A stretch of 64,000 nucleotides of DNA from assembly GCF_902167145.1 (NCBI RefSeq), contig NW_023366879.1, forward strand, positions 1 to 64,000, given 5' to 3'. Source of the DNA: Zea mays. Taxonomy: Eukaryota > Streptophyta > Magnoliopsida > Poales > Poaceae. Shown in pieces: positions 15,501 to 27,100 of the stretch. The notes beneath the pieces are model-generated. The model was not told the DNA's origin and did no database searches. It saw nothing but the letters and a program-made list of their open reading frames with translations. Made by a program: the position numbers and the translations under genes. Numbering within the stretch: position 1 is the stretch's first letter; the number at the start of each line of letters is the position of its first letter.

Positions 15501-16429
15501 CGTGTTAGCCTTCGGTATTATTGAAAATGGTCATTCATGGCTATTTTCGGCAAAATGGGGGTTGTGTGGCCATTGATCGTAGACCAGAGGCTCATACACC
15601 TCACCCCTCATATGTTTCCTTGTCGTAGATCACATTCTTGGATTTCTGGTGGAGACCATTTCTTGGTCAAAAACTCGTACGTGTTAGCCTTCGATATTAT
15701 TGAAAATGGTCGTTCATGGCTATTTTCGACAAAAATGGGGGTTGTGTGGCCATTGATCATCGACCATAGGCTCATACACCTCACCCCACATATGTTTCCT
15801 TGCCATAGATCACATTCTTGGATTTCTGGTGGAGACCATTTCTTGGTCAAAAATCCGTAGGTGTTAGCCTTCGGTATTATTGAAAATGGTCGTTCATGGC
15901 TATTTTCGGCAAAATGGGGGTTGTGTGGCCATTGATCATCGACCAGAGGCTCGTACACCTCACCCCGCATATGTTTCCTTGCCATAGATCACATTCTTGG
16001 ATTTCTGGTGGACACCATTTCTTGGTCAAAAATCCGTACGTGTTAGCCTTTGGTATTTTTGAAAATGGTCATTCATGGCTATTTTCGACAAAAATGGGGG
16101 TTGTGTGGCCATTGATCATCGACTAGAGGCTCATACACCTCACCCCACATATGTTTCCTTGCCATAGATCACATTCTTGGATTTCTGGTGGAGACCATTT
16201 CTTGGTCAAAAATCCATAAGTGTTAGCCTTCGGTATTATTCAAAATGGTCGTTCATGGCTATTTTCGACAAAAATGGGGGTTGTGTGGCCATTGATCATC
16301 GACCAGACGCTCATACACCTCACTCCACATATGTTTCCTTGCCATAGATCACATTCTTGGATTTCTGGTGGAGACCATTTCTTGGTCTAAAATCCGTAGG
16401 TGTTAGCCTCTAGTATTATTAAAAATGGT

Positions 16430-19316
16430 CGCTCATGGCTATTTTCAAGGTCGCTCGTGGCTATTTTCATAAAAATGGGGGTTGTGTGGCCATTTATCAT
16501 CGACTAGAGGCTCATAAACGTCACCCCACATATGTTTCCTTGCCATAGATTACATTCTTGGATTTCTGGTGGAAACCATTTCTTGGTTAAAAACTCGTAC
16601 GTGTTAGCCTTCGGTATTATTGAAAATGGTCATTCATGGCTATTTTCGACAAAAATGGGGGTTGTGTGGCCATTGATCATCGACCAGAGGCTCATAAACC
16701 TCACCCCACATATGTTTCCTTGCCATAGATCACATTCTTGGATTTCTGGTGGAAACCATTTCTTGGTCAAAAATCCGTAGGTGTTAGCCTTCGGTATTTT
16801 TGAAAATGGTCGTTCATGGCTATTTTCAACAAAAATGGGGGTTATGTGGCCATTGATCATCGACTAGACGCTCATACACCTCACCCCACATATGTTTCCT
16901 TGCCATAGATCACATTCTTGGATTTCTGGTGGAGACCATTTCTTGGTCTAAAATCCGTAGGTCTTAGCCTCTAGTATTATTGAAAATGGTCATTCATGGC
17001 TATTTTCGGCAAAATGGGGGTTGTGTGGCCATTGATCGTCGACCAGAGGCTCATACACCTCACCCCACATATGTTTCCTTGCCATAGATCACATTCTTGG
17101 ATAATTGGTGGAGACCATTTCTTGGTCAAAAACTCGTACGTGTTAGCCTTCGGTATTATTGAAAATGGTCGTTCATGGCTATTTTCGGCAAAATGGGGGT
17201 TGTGTGGCCATTGATCGTCGACCAGAGGCTCATACACCTCACCCCACATATGTTTCCTTGCCATAGATCACATTCTTGGATTTCTGGTGGAGACCATTTC
17301 TTGGGCAAAAATCCGTAGGTGTTAGCCTTCGGTATTATTGAAAATGGTCGTTCATGGCTATTTTTGACAAAAATGGGGGTTGTGTGGCCATTGATCATCG
17401 ACCAGACGCACATACACCTAACCCCACATATGTTTCCTTGTCATAGATCACATTCTTGGATTTCTGGTGGAGACCATTTCTTGGTCTAAAATCCATAGGT
17501 GTTAGCCTCTAGTATTATTGAAAATGGTCGCTCATGGCTATTTTCAAGGTCGTTCATGGCTATTTTCGACAAAAATGGGGGTTGTGTGGCCATTGATCAT
17601 CGACCAGACGCTCATACACCTCACCCCACATATGTTTCCTTGCCATAGATCACATTCTTGGATTTCTGGTGGAGACCATTTCTTGGTTAAAAACTCGTAC
17701 GTGTTAGCCTTCGGTATTATTGAAAATGATCGTTCATGGCTATTTTCGACAAAAATGGGGGTTGTGTGGCCATTGATCATCGACCAGAGGCTCGTACACC
17801 TCACCCCACATATGTTTCCTTGCCATAGATCACATTCTTGGATTTCTGGTGGAGACCATTTCTTGGTCTAAAATCCGTAGGTGTTAGCCTCTAATATTAT
17901 TGAAAATGGTTGCTCATGGCTATTTTCGGCAAAATGGGGGTTGTGTGGCCATTGATCATCGACTAAAGGCTCGTACACCTCACCCCACATATGTTTCCTT
18001 GCCATAGATCACATTCTTGGATTTCTGGTGGAGACCATTTCTTGGTTAAAAACTCGTACATGTTAGCCTTCGGTATTATTGAAAATGGTCATTCATGGCT
18101 ATTTTCGGCAAAATGGGGGTTCTGTGGCCATTGATCATCGACTAGAGGCTCGTACACCTCACCCCACATATGTTTCCTTGCCATAGATCACATTCTTGGA
18201 TTTCTGGTGGAGACCATTTCTTGGTCAAAAATCCGTAGGTGTTAGCCTTTGGTATTTTTGAAAATGGTCGTTCATGGCTATTTTCATAAAAAAATGGGGG
18301 TTGTGTGGCCATTGATCATCGACCAGAGGCTCATACACCTCACCCCACATATGTTTCCTTGCCATAGATCACATTCTTGGATTTCTGGTGGAGACCATTT
18401 CTTGGTCAAAAATCCGCAGGTCTTAGCCTCTAGTATTATTGAAAATGGTCGCTCATGGCTATTTTCAAGGTCGCTCATGGCTATTTTCATAAAAAATGGG
18501 GGTTGTGTGGCCATTGATCATCGACCAGAGGCTCATACACCTCACCCCACATATGTTTCCTTGCCATAGATCACATTCTTGGATTTCTGGTGGAGACCGT
18601 TTCTTGGATAAAAACTCGTAGGTGTTAGCCTTCGGTATTATTGAAAATGGTCATTCATGGCTATTTTCGACAAAAATGGGGGTTGTGTGGCCATTGATCA
18701 TCGACTAGAGGCTCATACACCTCACCCCACATATGTTTCCTTGCCATAGATCACATTCTTGGATTTCTGGTGGAGACCATTTCTTGGTCAAAAATCCGTA
18801 GGTGTTAGCCTTCGGTATTATTGAAAATGGTCGTTCATGGCTATTTTCGACAAAATGGGGGCTGTGTGGCAATTGATCATCGACCAGAGGCTCATACACC
18901 TCACCCCACATATGTTTCCTTGCCATAGATCACATTCTTGGATTTCTGGTGGAGACCGTTTCTTGGTCAAAAATCCGTAGGTCTTAGCCTCCAGTATTAT
19001 TGAAAATGGTCGCTCATGGCTATTTTCATAAAAAATGGGGGTTGTGTGGCCATTTATCATCGACTAGAGGCTCATAAACCTCACCCCACATATGTTCCTT
19101 GCCATAGATCACATTCTTGGATTTCTGGTGGAGACCATTTCTTGGTTAAAAACTCGTACGTGTTAGCCTTCGGTATTATTGAAAATGGTCATTCATGGCT
19201 ATTTTCGGAAAAATGGGGGTTGTGTGGCCATTGATCATCGACCAGAGGCTCATACACCTCACCCCACATATGTTTCCTTGCCATAGATCACATTCTTGGA
19301 TTTCTGATGGAGACCA
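16430..19316 (+). repeat. Segmental duplication copy 1 (continues at 28798-29120 beyond the gypsy element)
   Basis: The variant order here matches 29.2-31.9 kb at an offset of 12766-12768 bp, and part of 33.9-34.5 kb at 14786 bp. The offset to the latter falls to 5305 bp beyond the gypsy element. The difference, 9481 bp, equals the element (9476) plus its 5-bp target duplication. This copy was therefore split by the insertion after duplication. Confidence 0.85.
19312..19316. other. Target site duplication GACCA, left of gypsy element
   Basis: GACCA directly precedes the TGTTGG end of the LTR and is repeated at 28793-28797 directly after the CCAACA end. It lies in the monomer motif GGAGACCATTTCTTGG, and the satellite resumes in register on the other side. 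Confidence 0.97.
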
Positions 19317-19920
19317 TGTTGGAGACTTGCTCTCAAATGCTATGAATTAAGAACAAGGCAACATAAAATGTTAAATAACAATGCCCTTCGTCCACCGAAA
19401 CATTATCTCCAGAAGGATCTAATGAACTTCGGACGAAGGTCACGAATATGATATTACAAAGGTTTCACCTTCGTAATTAAATTTATAAAGGTAATATAAA
19501 GTGAGGTTGGAACATGAAGCATTGCATATAAATATCTTGAAAACAAACGATGTCATTCATATGTCCTATTATATGAATTTAAGATGTTTGAATACAAAGA
19601 TTAAATACATCTATACCTTTGCCTTGACAAGCAATCCGAGTAATGCGTTAGTGATCACAGGAATCTTGTGAACAGTAAGGGAATACTGTTCACTATTTAT
19701 AGGCACAGGACACAGCCTGTGAGGAATTACAATTATGCCCCTCATAGAACTTTACAACATTGACTCAGATCTTTATGGACTAGAAGGTCATTCCATCTTT
19801 AAGTCGGTTTCCAATACCGAAGCTTCATGAAGAAGAACCTTCGGTCATCTTATACAAACAGCTTCAGCCGAAAACCGCTTCTTCCTAGAAGACCTTCGGC
19901 GACGAAGCATAGGCCCAACA
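19317..19920 (-). repeat. 3' LTR of gypsy element
   Basis: This 604-bp repeat has the same length as 28189-28792. It differs at four positions that I can see: TTTATAGG versus TTTAAAGG, CAGCCTG versus CAACCTG, and two in CTTCTTCCTAG versus CTTCTACTTAG. It keeps a clean minus-strand TATAAATA at 19694-19701. Ends are TG...CA in the plus reading. Confidence 0.97.
19694..19701 (-). promoter_or_regulatory. TATA box of the gypsy LTR (intact copy)
   Basis: The plus strand reads TATTTATA, which is TATAAATA on the element strand, about 220 nt inside the LTR from its U3 end. It sits in the 3' LTR, so here it would direct transcription outward into the satellite. The equivalent site in the 5' LTR (28566-28573) reads TTTAAATA. 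Confidence 0.6.
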
Positions 19921-19934
19921 GTAGCCCCTTTCGC
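19921..19934 (-). other. Polypurine tract of gypsy element
   Basis: On the element strand the bases just before the 3' LTR read CGAAAGGGGCTAC. This purine-rich stretch is where plus-strand DNA synthesis would be primed. The exact boundary is inferred from position only. Confidence 0.6.
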
Positions 19935-20177
19935 GGTGCTAGATCGTTTTTCGTAACGAGCTTGATCCATGAAAAAAGTCTCTTAAGCTTCGAGGAGCCG
20001 AAGGTCCAAAAAACACCTTCCCTGAGCTCGTTGTCGAGAAACGATTCAGTTTCCCGGCGCGTAGTGGTCCCACCTTGCAGAGTTACTGTGCATTCCTGCG
20101 GTCCACCGCGCAGCGAGTGCAAGCGGGCGTCCGCCTAGTGTAAAAATCCTGGCGCTTCGCCTTCTTACCTGCAGTAC

Positions 20178-20185
20178 TATATAAA
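20178..20185 (+). promoter_or_regulatory. TATA box of the antisense gene
   Basis: TATATAAA lies on the plus strand 193 bp before the first in-frame ATG (20371). Its orientation is opposite to the retroelement's own transcription, so the antisense gene probably has its own promoter in the stretch between it and the 3' LTR (19935-20177). That stretch holds no other gene. Confidence 0.6.
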
Positions 20186-20370
20186 CAAACGAGTAGGTGT
20201 GAAGTTACCACAGCATTCATTGCTATTTGCACTGTTTCGCTGCCAAAATTTTTAACCATCGCCGAAGCTCGACTTTCGGAATCGAACGAAGCTCCAGCCT
20301 GAAGCCTGCTTCGTCAGAAGAAAATACTTCGGAAGAAAAAAGTGTTAAATTTCTACAAATTTATAATCAA

Positions 20371-23277
20371 ATGGCCAGAGTACGCTCTACCGCCAGGGTT
20401 GAGCATGAGGGGGACAAAGCTGAAGGTTCGAAGACTGTTCCCATCTCCGAAGCAATGCAGAGGTCCGGACTGGTAACTTTGGAGAATATCCCTAGTGATG
20501 ATGTAGGACAAACAGAACAAGCAATTGCTGAAGCAGAAGAAGAAGATAATGGGGAAACTGATCCCGAAGATGATTACCGCATTGCCATGCCAAGCAAGCC
20601 CAGCCACTTGGACTTCGGGAAATCTACTATTTCGAAGGCTGATCTCTCTAAGATGGTGAAGTCGGGCTTTTTTAATGAAAATCAGAAGAAGCTATTACGC
20701 TTCGGAGGAGAAGAGACTACCCCAAAGCCTGAGAAGGATGAGATTGTTATTTTCAAAAGCTTTCTAAAGGCTGGATTAAGATTCCCTCTTCATGGGATTA
20801 TTGCGGAGGTACTGAAGAGGTTCGGTATCTATTTTCACCAGCTGACCCCTAACGCCATCGTTAGGCTTAGCGTTTATATCTGGGCACTCCGAAGCCAAGC
20901 GGTGGAACCATTTGCGGACAGCTTTTGCCGGGTTCACGAGCTACATTATCAGACAAAGGCTAGAAAGGATGGGCTGCACGACAATTTTGGTTGCTATAAC
21001 TTCGCCTATCGGAAAACCACAAAAATTCCGGTAATCAGCTACCGAAGCAAATGGGCAGCAGGCTGGAAATCAGAGTGGTTCTATGTCAACGTTGATGACG
21101 ACAAGGAGAAGCTTGTGCAAAGTCCACTGGAACTAATCTTCGGAGAAACCCGGCCTCGCTGCAACATGACACCCGAAGGTCCAACACAACAAGCAATAGA
21201 TGAATTCAGAACTATTGCAGAGCATATCGGTACAAGGGACCTGGTTCAGGAATTTTTGGCTTTTAAAGTTTTTCCGAGTTTGAAAGAATGGGAAATGCCG
21301 AAACTAAAGGGGAAGAAGAAAGAAGGTGAACTTGTACGTTTACCTTACTATTTCAAGTTTAAAAAGTACTTCAAAACACCCTGCCAAGAGTGGTTAGATA
21401 CAATTGAAGTAATGTGCAATGAAATACTTGGCAATTATTCTAAAAAAGAAGATCAATTGATGACTGCGGCCTTCGGCACCCGTCCGAAGCGAAGACTAAA
21501 CCGAGTGTTGGACGCCCTGGGGTTTGAATATCCTGACTATGAAAATTTAAACAAAAATGCCGGAGGCCAGAAAAGGAAGAGGATAACCGAAGCTTCAAAT
21601 AAAGATGAAGAAGAGACACCAAAGAAGAAGATTCCGAAGAAGAAGAAAGCATCTTCTCCGAAACAAAAAATATCCGACGAAGAAAAATCCCCCGCATCAC
21701 CCTCTGCCACTGATGTGGAGGCAATTCTGAAGGTAATGACTGAATCCATGCCTGCGAAGCTAAGTCCACTAGGGCCTCAACTGACAAAATTTTTTCAGAA
21801 GGAAAAGGAGCCCGAAAGAATGAAGAAAACGACTAAAGTAAAAAGACAGAGGATGATCGGTGTGACAGAAGTAATTGACAAGACACCGCCAAGAGCTTCA
21901 GCTCAAAAAACACCAGCGGCTGCGGAAGGGACAAATATTGAAATTACACCTTCGGAGGTCACAGATGCCGAAGCTGCCTCAGCTGAAGATTTGAACCTAG
22001 AGAGCACAATCGAGCATATTGACAAAATACTGCTAAATATGGCTGCAGAAGAAGCTACCACTGCCGCCGAAGAGGCCGTGACCGCAGCGTCGGGGAAAGG
22101 AAAGGAAATTGCTGATGAAGTTTCAGAAAACGAAGCTTTCATGTTCCAGAATTTAGTTGGAGAAAAACTATCAAAAACTGAAATAGAAGAGCTCAAAGAG
22201 TATGCCAAATCCTGCGGATACAAACCTGGAGCACTCCTCTTCGGAGGCATTGATGATGAAAAATTAGATTGTATTCGAGATCAGACTGGAGCCAAAATTA
22301 TCGGTACTCTGTCAAAGAGTATCGGCTTTCCGAAGCTGGAAGCAGACATCAGCCGTTACCGACGACAACATATCGTTGGTAGTTTATTTTATTCCAATTT
22401 CAAGGTGAACTACTTTTCCCTTGACTTCTACTGTTTCTAATAACGGAGACATGCCTGACGAAGGTTATTTTTGTGCAGAGTATGCTGTTGAGCAAAGCCT
22501 TGAAAATGTAGCAAGATTTTGAAGACAAAAAGCACGAAGCTATAATTGAGAGTTTGGAAAACAGAATAAAGGAGCAATCAGATGCTATGGAGAAAAAGAA
22601 CTTTGAGCTCCATGCAACCGAAGGCTTATTGGCGGAAGCCGAAGCAAAAATAACAGAATTGAACACAAAGCTTCTCCGTCAATCTGAGCAGTTCGAACGA
22701 GAAAAGCAAGATCTTAATGCAAAAATTGAAGCCGAAGCTCAACAAAATTCGGATTTGAGAAAACTATTGATAAGCCTTCAAGAAAAATGTTTGGAATTTA
22801 GCAACAAATGCATTCAACGATTAAGAAAAATTTTCTACTCAATTGGAGCCAGTAGTGAAAAATTCACCCCCTCAGCTGAAGATCTACCGAAGACCTTTGA
22901 CCATATTGAGGGTGAGATTGACGAGCTCGACGAAGTCATAGCTGGGCATGGTGATTTCTGTGCCTGGGTGGCTTCTCGAGGCACTGTCGCAGCCTTCCTA
23001 AAAGCTGGCTGCGATCACGGAAAAATTGTCAATAGACCGAATTTCACTTTATCACCATCAATCTTAGATGACATTCCTGATCTCGCCCGAAGTATCTCGA
23101 ATAGGTTTGTAAAAATGATATGGACAAAAGGTGGGCGAGAAAAGGCTGGGGACGAAGCTCGGAGTCATCTCGAACCAGTAAGAAATCATACCTTGCGCTT
23201 ACCTCTTCCTTGAAGCTTGACTTTGACTTACAACAACCTTATTCATGTAGGATGACGAAGCCGAAACTGATGACTGA
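20371..23277 (+). CDS. Antisense accessory ORF of a Tat-lineage retrotransposon, putative gypsy-type transposase-like domain, probably spliced
   Basis: Function is unknown. The first in-frame ATG is at 20371; the open frame extends upstream without another ATG. Residues about 130-190 include FPLHG and HQLTPNA, like the 'putative gypsy type transposase' family found in antisense frames of Tat elements. Acidic and lysine-rich low-complexity stretches follow, then a coiled-coil-like C-terminal part. Unspliced, the frame ends at 22440. A likely intron starts with GT at 22379. The stronger acceptor, TTTTTGTGCAG ending at 22478, leads to a TGA at 22520-22522 in a TTTT run. A weaker acceptor ending at 22515 keeps the frame open. 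A second likely intron, 23178-23250, leads to an acidic tail ending at the TGA at 23275-23277. Whether it is intact or shifted by one base depends on which acceptor is used. Confidence 0.65.
22379..22515 (+). other. Predicted intron 1 of the antisense gene (alternative acceptors at 22478 and 22515)
   Basis: The donor GTAGTT at 22379 follows a codon-phase-1 exon end. The U-rich acceptor ending at 22478 looks better, but leads to a stop codon 44 nt into the next exon. The acceptor ending at 22515 joins in frame to the downstream 23-kb open frame. Either the second site is used, or one extra T lies in the run at 22517-22520. Confidence 0.5.
23178..23250 (+). other. Predicted intron 2 of the antisense gene
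   Basis: The donor GTAAGAAATC at 23178 and the acceptor TTATTCATGTAG ending at 23250 enclose 73 bp. The exon before ends exactly on a codon boundary. The exon after adds eight mostly acidic codons and a TGA. Without splicing the frame ends at 23213. Confidence 0.5.
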
Positions 23278-23720
23278 AAAATGACGCCGAAGCTGAAGCT
23301 CCTTGAAGATTAAATAGTGCACTGTAGACAGTACTTGAGAAACTTTTGAGATAACTTTGTAAATGTAACTAAAACTTGTCTTTAATGTATTCTGTTCATA
23401 CCATGTAATATGTTCTTACCCTTCCATTGATGTATGAGAAGTGCTTTGTTGTGGATGAAATTTCGTTTTTTGAGCCGAGGGCGAAAAAAACACCTTCCCT
23501 TCTTTTCATACACAGCAAAGCATTCCCCTTCTTTCCGAAGCTCTCCCTTTTTGTAGACGAAGCTCTCCCTTATGCTATGATAATGATTATCCTACATATG
23601 CCTGGATGAATGCTTATGAATGCAAATGCTATGATGTAATGTGATGTGCAAATGAATGTTCAAACGCGTATCCGAAGCCATACTCATAGCCACTATTTCT
23701 TTAAAAACAATCACACCTCA
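23278..23720. other. Non-coding stretch inside gypsy element, 3' flank of the antisense gene
   Basis: This AT-rich sequence has scattered CCGAAG and CTTCGG motifs and no convincing frame. It probably holds the 3' untranslated region of the antisense transcript. I see no clear structure in it. Confidence 0.6.
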
Positions 23721-24012
23721 GCTCTACATTCCCTTGGGAACGACTTTGGAGCTTCTTCGCCTTTACTTTTGGCGGAATCAGCGTTGACTTTTCGCTGTAA
23801 GCTCTGCATTCCCTTAGGAACGACTTTGGAGCTTCTTCGCCTTTACTTTTGGCGGAATCAGCGTTGACTTTTCGCTGTAAGCTCTGCATTCCCTTAGGAA
23901 CGACTTTGGAGCTTCTTCGCCTTTACTTTCGGCGGAATCAGCGTTAACTTTTCGCTGTAAGCTCTGCATTCCCTTAGGAACGACTTTGGAGCTTCTTCGC
24001 CTTTACTTTTTG
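23721..24012. repeat. 80-bp minisatellite in gypsy element, about 3.6 copies
   Basis: Units begin GCTCTGCATTCCCTTAGGAA at 23801, 23881 and 23961; a slightly diverged first unit (GCTCTACATTCCCTTGGGAA) begins at 23721. Each unit contains CTTCTTCGCCTTTACTTT. The last copy breaks off near 24012. It lies between the convergent ends of the antisense gene and pol, so it could mark a terminator or spacer region; that role is inference only. Confidence 0.93.
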
Positions 24013-24191
24013 GCACTCGATGGTGCGTTCTCAGCTTTTACATTTACAATTTTGGGGGATTTTTCTCTTATAGAACTAAAAAAAAGGAAATTACATGTGA
24101 CGGCCCCATTAAAAACCTTTCTCCCCCTTCAGAAACGAAAACGGTGCCATAAAAGAAAAATAAAATAAAAAATATGAAAAATTACATCGAG

Positions 24192-27100
24192 TTATACATA
24201 ATATCGCCGAAGCTCATCCGCATTCCAAGATCTAGGAATGTCGTTGCCGTCCATATCCTTCAATCTGTATGAACCAGGTCTTGACGAAGATGCTACTAAG
24301 AAAGGTCCATCCCATTTCAACTGCAACTTGCCCACTGTTTCTGGGTTGGCCACTCTCCGAAGCACCAAGTGTCCTGGCTCAATGTTCTTTAGGCGAACCT
24401 TTCTATCTCGCCACTTGATTGTTTCGGCTTGATATTTATTGATGTTCTCCACAGCTTGCAGCCTGATCCCTTCTAAAGCATCTTTTTCCACAGAACAAGC
24501 AGCTTCGGAACCTGATTCTGCCGAAGCTACTACTCTTATTGATCCGGTTTTAGCTTCCTCCGGAGTTATTGCTTCGTCACCGAATAATAACTTGAATGGA
24601 GTAAAGCCTGTAGACCTTGATGTAGTTGTATTGTGGCTCCACACCACTTTGGTTAACTGATCTGGCCACTTTCCCTTAGGTTGATTGAAGATTAACTTCA
24701 TTATTCCTGTCATAATAATGCCATTGGCTCTTTCAACAAGTCCGTTTGATTCCGGATGCCTGACTGATGCAAAATGGATCTTCGTACCAATTTGATCACA
24801 AAAATCCCTGAAAGCTTCGGAGTCAAACTGTGTTCCATTATCCACAGTAATAGCCTTTGGTACCCCGAAACGACAAACAATATTCTGCCAGAAAAACTAT
24901 TGAACGGTGGCCGAAGTTATTGTGGCTAAAGGCTTTGCCTCAATCCATTTAGAAAAATATTCCACCGCAACTACAACATATCTTAGGTTCCCTTGGGCCG
25001 GTGGTAACGGACCTAACAAGTCAAGGCCCCACCTTTGTAATGGCCATATGGGTTGTATGAGTTGTGTTAAGGACGAAGGTTGTTTTTGATCTCTTGCACA
25101 TTTCTGACAACCTTCGCACTTTTGAACTAATTCCGCTGCGTCCGAGGCTGCCTTCGGCCAATAAAACCCCTGACGGAAAACCTTTCCAAGTAACGGCCTA
25201 GATCCAATGTGAGATCCACACAGGCCTGCATGTATTTCTTTCATCAACTCTATGCCTTCGGCTCTAGATAAACACTTGAGTAGCGGAGAACAAACTCCAT
25301 GTTTGTACAACTCCCCTTCTATCATGACATATGGACGAGCTCTTGCCTCTATCCTCCTATTATAAGCTTTGTCATCTGAAAGAAATTTACCCTGTAGGTA
25401 AGAGATGATCTCAGTTCTCCAATCTTCACTATAAATAGGAGATATATTGAGGACTGCTCTTTCAAGAAGTTCCACCGAAGGTGCTTTTATTGTTTCGAAG
25501 AACACATCCGAAGGTAAGGGCAGCCCTTGTGCCGCTGATTTAGCTAGCAAATCGGCATGCTCATTTTGTCCTCGAGGGATATTTTTAACAGAAAATCCTT
25601 CGAAGGAAGCTTCAACTCTTCGGACCATGTCCAGATATTTTTCAAGCTTCGGATCTTTAGCCTTACAACTCTTGTCAATATGACCCGAAACAACTTGAGA
25701 ATCAGTTTTAAGTATGGCCCTTCTGATTCCCATTGCTTTTAGCTTCCGAAGCCCCAGAAGCAAGGCTTCGTACTCAGCGATGTTATTTGTGCAACTAAAA
25801 TCAAGCTTTGCCGCATAGCAAGTTTTAACTTTGGAGGGTGAAACCAACACAGCAGCTGCTCCTGCTCCGAAGGTTCCCCAAGACCCATCGCAAAACACTA
25901 TCCATGCTTCAGCATCTTTATTTGTTTCTTCCTCCTGAGCCCCTGGCGTCCAGTCAGCAATGAAATCCGCTAACGCCTGAGACTGAATCGAAGATCTATG
26001 AACATATTCAATACAGAATTCGTTGAGCTCTGCAGCCCATTTTCCAATCCTTCCAGTAGCTTCTCTATTTCTCATAATATCCTTCAACGGCTGTGAAGAA
26101 GGAACAACAATATTATATGCTTGAAAGTAATGCCGAAGCTTCCTGGATGCCATCAAAACAGCATACAACACCTTCTCCAATTCTGTATAGTTTTTCTTTA
26201 ATATACTAAGAACTTCAGATACAAAATACACTGGGACCTGCTTTTTAACTTGGCCATCAAGCTTCTCCTGGACAAGTGCTGCACTCACCGCTGAGTGCGA
26301 AGCTGCCACATATAATAACAAAGGAGCCCCTGGCGTTGGTGGAGTTAATGTTGTTAACTCTATCAGATATTGTTTCAATTCCTCGAAGGCTCTTTGTTGG
26401 CTTGGTCCCCATTGAAAGACTTCGGCTGATTTCAGCACTTCGAAGAATGGTAAGTTTCTCTCCGCTGATCTGGATATGAACCTATTGAGAGATGCCAACC
26501 TTCCTGTCAATCTTTGAGCCCCCTTTTTTGTAGTTGGTGGCTCCATCCGAAGTATAGCTTCAATTTTACTTGGATTAGCTTCGATTCCCTTTGTTTAAAC
26601 CAAACATCCAAGAAATTTCCCCTTCTTTACTCCAAAAACACATTTTTCTGGATTCAATTTTAAGCCAGCTTGTCTGAATTTAGCGAAGGTCTCCTGCAAA
26701 TCAGCAATATGATTCTCCTGTTTCGTGCTTTTTACAATGATGTCATCAACATAAGTTAGCACATTTCTGCCTATCTGAGACTGGAGAACTCTCGCAGTCA
26801 TTCTGCTGAAACTTCCTCCAGCGTTTTTGAGCCCCTCAGGCATCCGAAGATAGCAATACGTGCCACTTGGAGTTATGAAGCTAGTCTTCGGCTCATCTTC
26901 CTTTTTCATCCAGATTTGATGGTAGCCTGAATAACAGTCTAACAGACTCATGAGTTCTGAAGAAGCTGCTGCATCAACTAAAGAGTCTATCCTTGGCAAT
27001 GGGAATTCATCCTTCGGACAAGCCTTGTTAAGATCTGTAAAATCGATACACATTCGCCACTTGCCATTTGCCTTTTTTACCATAACAGTGTTAGCTAGCC

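Larger units (their letters stand above)
1..19316 (+). repeat. K180 knob satellite array, orientation A (left block)
   Basis: About 107 tandem copies of a 180-bp monomer; for example GGAGACCATTTCTTGG recurs at 3365, 3545 and 3725. I recognise it from memory as the maize knob 180-bp repeat, which forms heterochromatic knobs and acts as a neocentromere on some drive chromosomes. Monomers differ by linked point changes: GGTCAAAAATCCGTAGG versus GGTTAAAAACTCGTACG, and TTTTCGACAAAAATG versus TTTTCGGCAAAATG. Some also carry indels, including a recurrent 202-bp form. No gene is present; the short open frames here are by-products of the repeat. Strand labels for satellite blocks are arbitrary: + means orientation A. 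Monomers in the first 1.1 kb carry many one-base indels. Confidence 0.96.

Noticed and set aside
1..19316. CRISPR-like array
   Set aside because: The repeats are contiguous 180-bp units without unique spacers, and the surrounding elements are plant retrotransposons.
19827..20138. Frame of 103 codons across the gypsy 3' LTR edge
   Set aside because: It crosses from the LTR into the promoter region of the antisense gene and has no recognisable domain.
20227..20370. Upstream extension of the antisense frame before the ATG at 20371
   Set aside because: The extension starts at a TTG with no ATG; the TATA box position fits this being 5' untranslated sequence.
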